A DNA stretch of 6,594 nt, from the NCBI GenBank assembly GCA_946543495.1, contig CAMNLS010000068.1, positions 1 to 6,594 on the forward strand, read 5' to 3'. The number at the start of each line of letters is the position of its first letter. Position 1 is the first letter of the stretch. The DNA comes from an uncultured Selenomonadales bacterium (GTDB lineage: Bacteria > Bacillota > Negativicutes > Selenomonadales > Selenomonadaceae). A model generated the notes under the pieces. The model did no database searches. It was not told where the DNA came from and worked only from the letters and a program-made list of their open reading frames with translations. The position numbers and the translations under genes were made by a program. Positions 5,527 through 6,594 of the stretch are shown piece by piece.

Positions 5527-6594
5527 AGTGTTCTTTCAAACGTTGGGTTGCAAGGTGAATCAATATGAGTCGGAGGCGATGAGCAAGCTTTTTGAGGCGG
5601 CGGGCTACGAAGTGGCGGAAGATATATCGTCGGCAGATGTAATCGTCGTGAACACGTGCACAGTTACGGCAGTGAGTTCGCAAAAATCCCGGCAAATGAT
5701 TCGTCGGGCAGTCAAGGCAAATAAGAATTCTATCTTGGTCGTCGTCGGCTGTTATGCGCAGAACGAACCCGAAGAGATTACAAAGATTGACGGCGTAGAT
5801 GTTATAATCGGCACGAAGGACAGGACACGAATCGTTGAACTTGTTGAGGCGGCGATTGATAAGCGGGAAAAAATTTTTCAAGTCGGAAACGTTACGGACA
5901 TTAAAGACTTTGAAGAACTGCCGCACAGTCCGCATCGCACACGAGCCTTTTTAAAGATTGAAGACGGCTGTAATAATTTTTGTTCGTACTGTATAATTCC
6001 TTACGTTCGCGGGCGAGTTAGGTCACGGCGGCTTGAAAGTATTCGCGAAGAATGTTTTGCACTCAAGGCGGCGGGCTATAAAGAAATTGTGTTGACGGGG
6101 ATTCATATCGGAGCATACGGAAGAGACCTTCAAGGCAAAGTTAATCTTGTCGACGCGATAAAAACTGTCCTCGACGTGGCTAACCCTTTAAGGTTGCGTT
6201 TAGGCTCGCTTGAATCAAATGAGATGACTGACGAACTGATTGACTTGATGAATAATGATTCGCGGATATGTAATCATGTGCATTTGCCGTTGCAATCGGG
6301 CAGCGACGAAATTTTAAAAGCGATGCGCCGTCCTTACACAACGAAAAATTTTTCGGAGCTGACTGCGCGGCTTGTTAAGGAAATTCCGGAAATATCAATC
6401 GGCACTGATTTAATCGTCGGCTTCCCGAATGAGACGGAGGAAAACTTTTCGGAGACGTTAAACTTCATAAAAGGGCAGCCCTTCAGTAAAATTCACGTCT
6501 TCCCGTATTCGGCACGAGTCGGAACACTCGCGGCGACCTTTCCAAATCAAGTTCCGCCGCAAATAAAAAAAGAGCGAACCTCTTTGGCTTTGGA
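5513..6594 (+). CDS. mtaB: tRNA (t6A37) methylthiotransferase MtaB, 3' end cut by the window
   Basis: MtaB is a radical-SAM enzyme that adds a methylthio group to t6A at tRNA position 37, giving ms2t6A in ANN-decoding tRNAs. The first 360 codons are present. The N-terminal domain opens with QTLGCKVNQYESEAM and has the three ligands of the auxiliary 4Fe-4S cluster, Cys13, Cys49 and Cys80. The radical-SAM cluster motif is Cys153-X3-Cys157-X2-Cys160, followed by HLPLQSGSDEILKAMRRPYT, a family signature. The usual length is roughly 420-450 residues, so the C-terminal TRAM domain is probably missing beyond the edge. The start is fixed at ATG 5513: an in-frame TGA lies at 5504-5506 and no earlier ATG follows it. 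No clear Shine-Dalgarno precedes it, and it overlaps rsmE by 14 nt, suggesting translational coupling. Confidence 0.95.
   Translation, partial: MNQCKVFFQTLGCKVNQYESEAMSKLFEAAGYEVAEDISSADVIVVNTCTVTAVSSQKSRQMIRRAVKANKNSILVVVGCYAQNEPEEITKIDGVDVIIGTKDRTRIVELVEAAIDKREKIFQVGNVTDIKDFEELPHSPHRTRAFLKIEDGCNNFCSYCIIPYVRGRVRSRRLESIREECFALKAAGYKEIVLTGIHIGAYGRDLQGKVNLVDAIKTVLDVANPLRLRLGSLESNEMTDELIDLMNNDSRICNHVHLPLQSGSDEILKAMRRPYTTKNFSELTARLVKEIPEISIGTDLIVGFPNETEENFSETLNFIKGQPFSKIHVFPYSARVGTLAATFPNQVPPQIKKERTSLAL

Noticed and set aside
5001..5935. Minus-strand open frames of about 140 codons antisense to rsmE and to the start of mtaB
   Set aside because: Both lie opposite well-supported genes, and their products are low-complexity in Ser/Phe or Arg/Leu/Asn without family features.

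Overview
The window carries six main protein genes, one likely miniprotein gene and a compact set of promoters and terminators. It suggests an anaerobic, moderate-GC Firmicutes-type bacterium. The evidence is a rubredoxin-first (reverse) rubrerythrin, a group II ECF transporter T component next to truA, and an overlapping rsmE-mtaB pair. The SbmA/YddA-like ABC exporter-fold protein is more common in diderms, so a member of the Negativicutes (Selenomonas-like) is my best guess; this is inference from gene content only. No rRNA, tRNA, CRISPR array, insertion sequence or phage gene is visible.

Left half, minus strand. Reading leftward from about 2480, a near-consensus promoter drives a single-gene rubrerythrin transcript, which ends at a hairpin terminator (1795-1827). 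Immediately beyond it a second near-consensus promoter starts an operon: ecfT (membrane T component of ECF vitamin/metal importers), truA (tRNA pseudouridine 38-40 synthase, overlapping ecfT by 11 nt) and, after a perfect Shine-Dalgarno sequence, a 32-codon single-span membrane miniprotein. The ecfA ATPase genes that often precede ecfT are not here.

Right half, plus strand. Divergently from rubrerythrin, a 563-residue fused permease/ATPase of the SbmA/BacA/YddA-like family is followed 5 nt later by an unrecognised 152-residue protein with one N-terminal membrane anchor and a helical extracytoplasmic part. A hairpin terminator (4734-4759) closes this unit. A new promoter then starts rsmE (16S rRNA m3U1498 methyltransferase) and mtaB (tRNA ms2t6A methylthiotransferase), which overlap by 14 nt; mtaB runs off the right edge.

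Three genes are RNA-modification enzymes (TruA, RsmE, MtaB), two are transport components (EcfT, the ABC protein) and one is for oxidative-stress defence. Most of the window is ordinary housekeeping. The parts most worth a second look are the miniprotein behind truA, the ABC-protein/152-residue-protein pair, the two inverted repeats in the divergent promoter region, and the very short predicted leaders.
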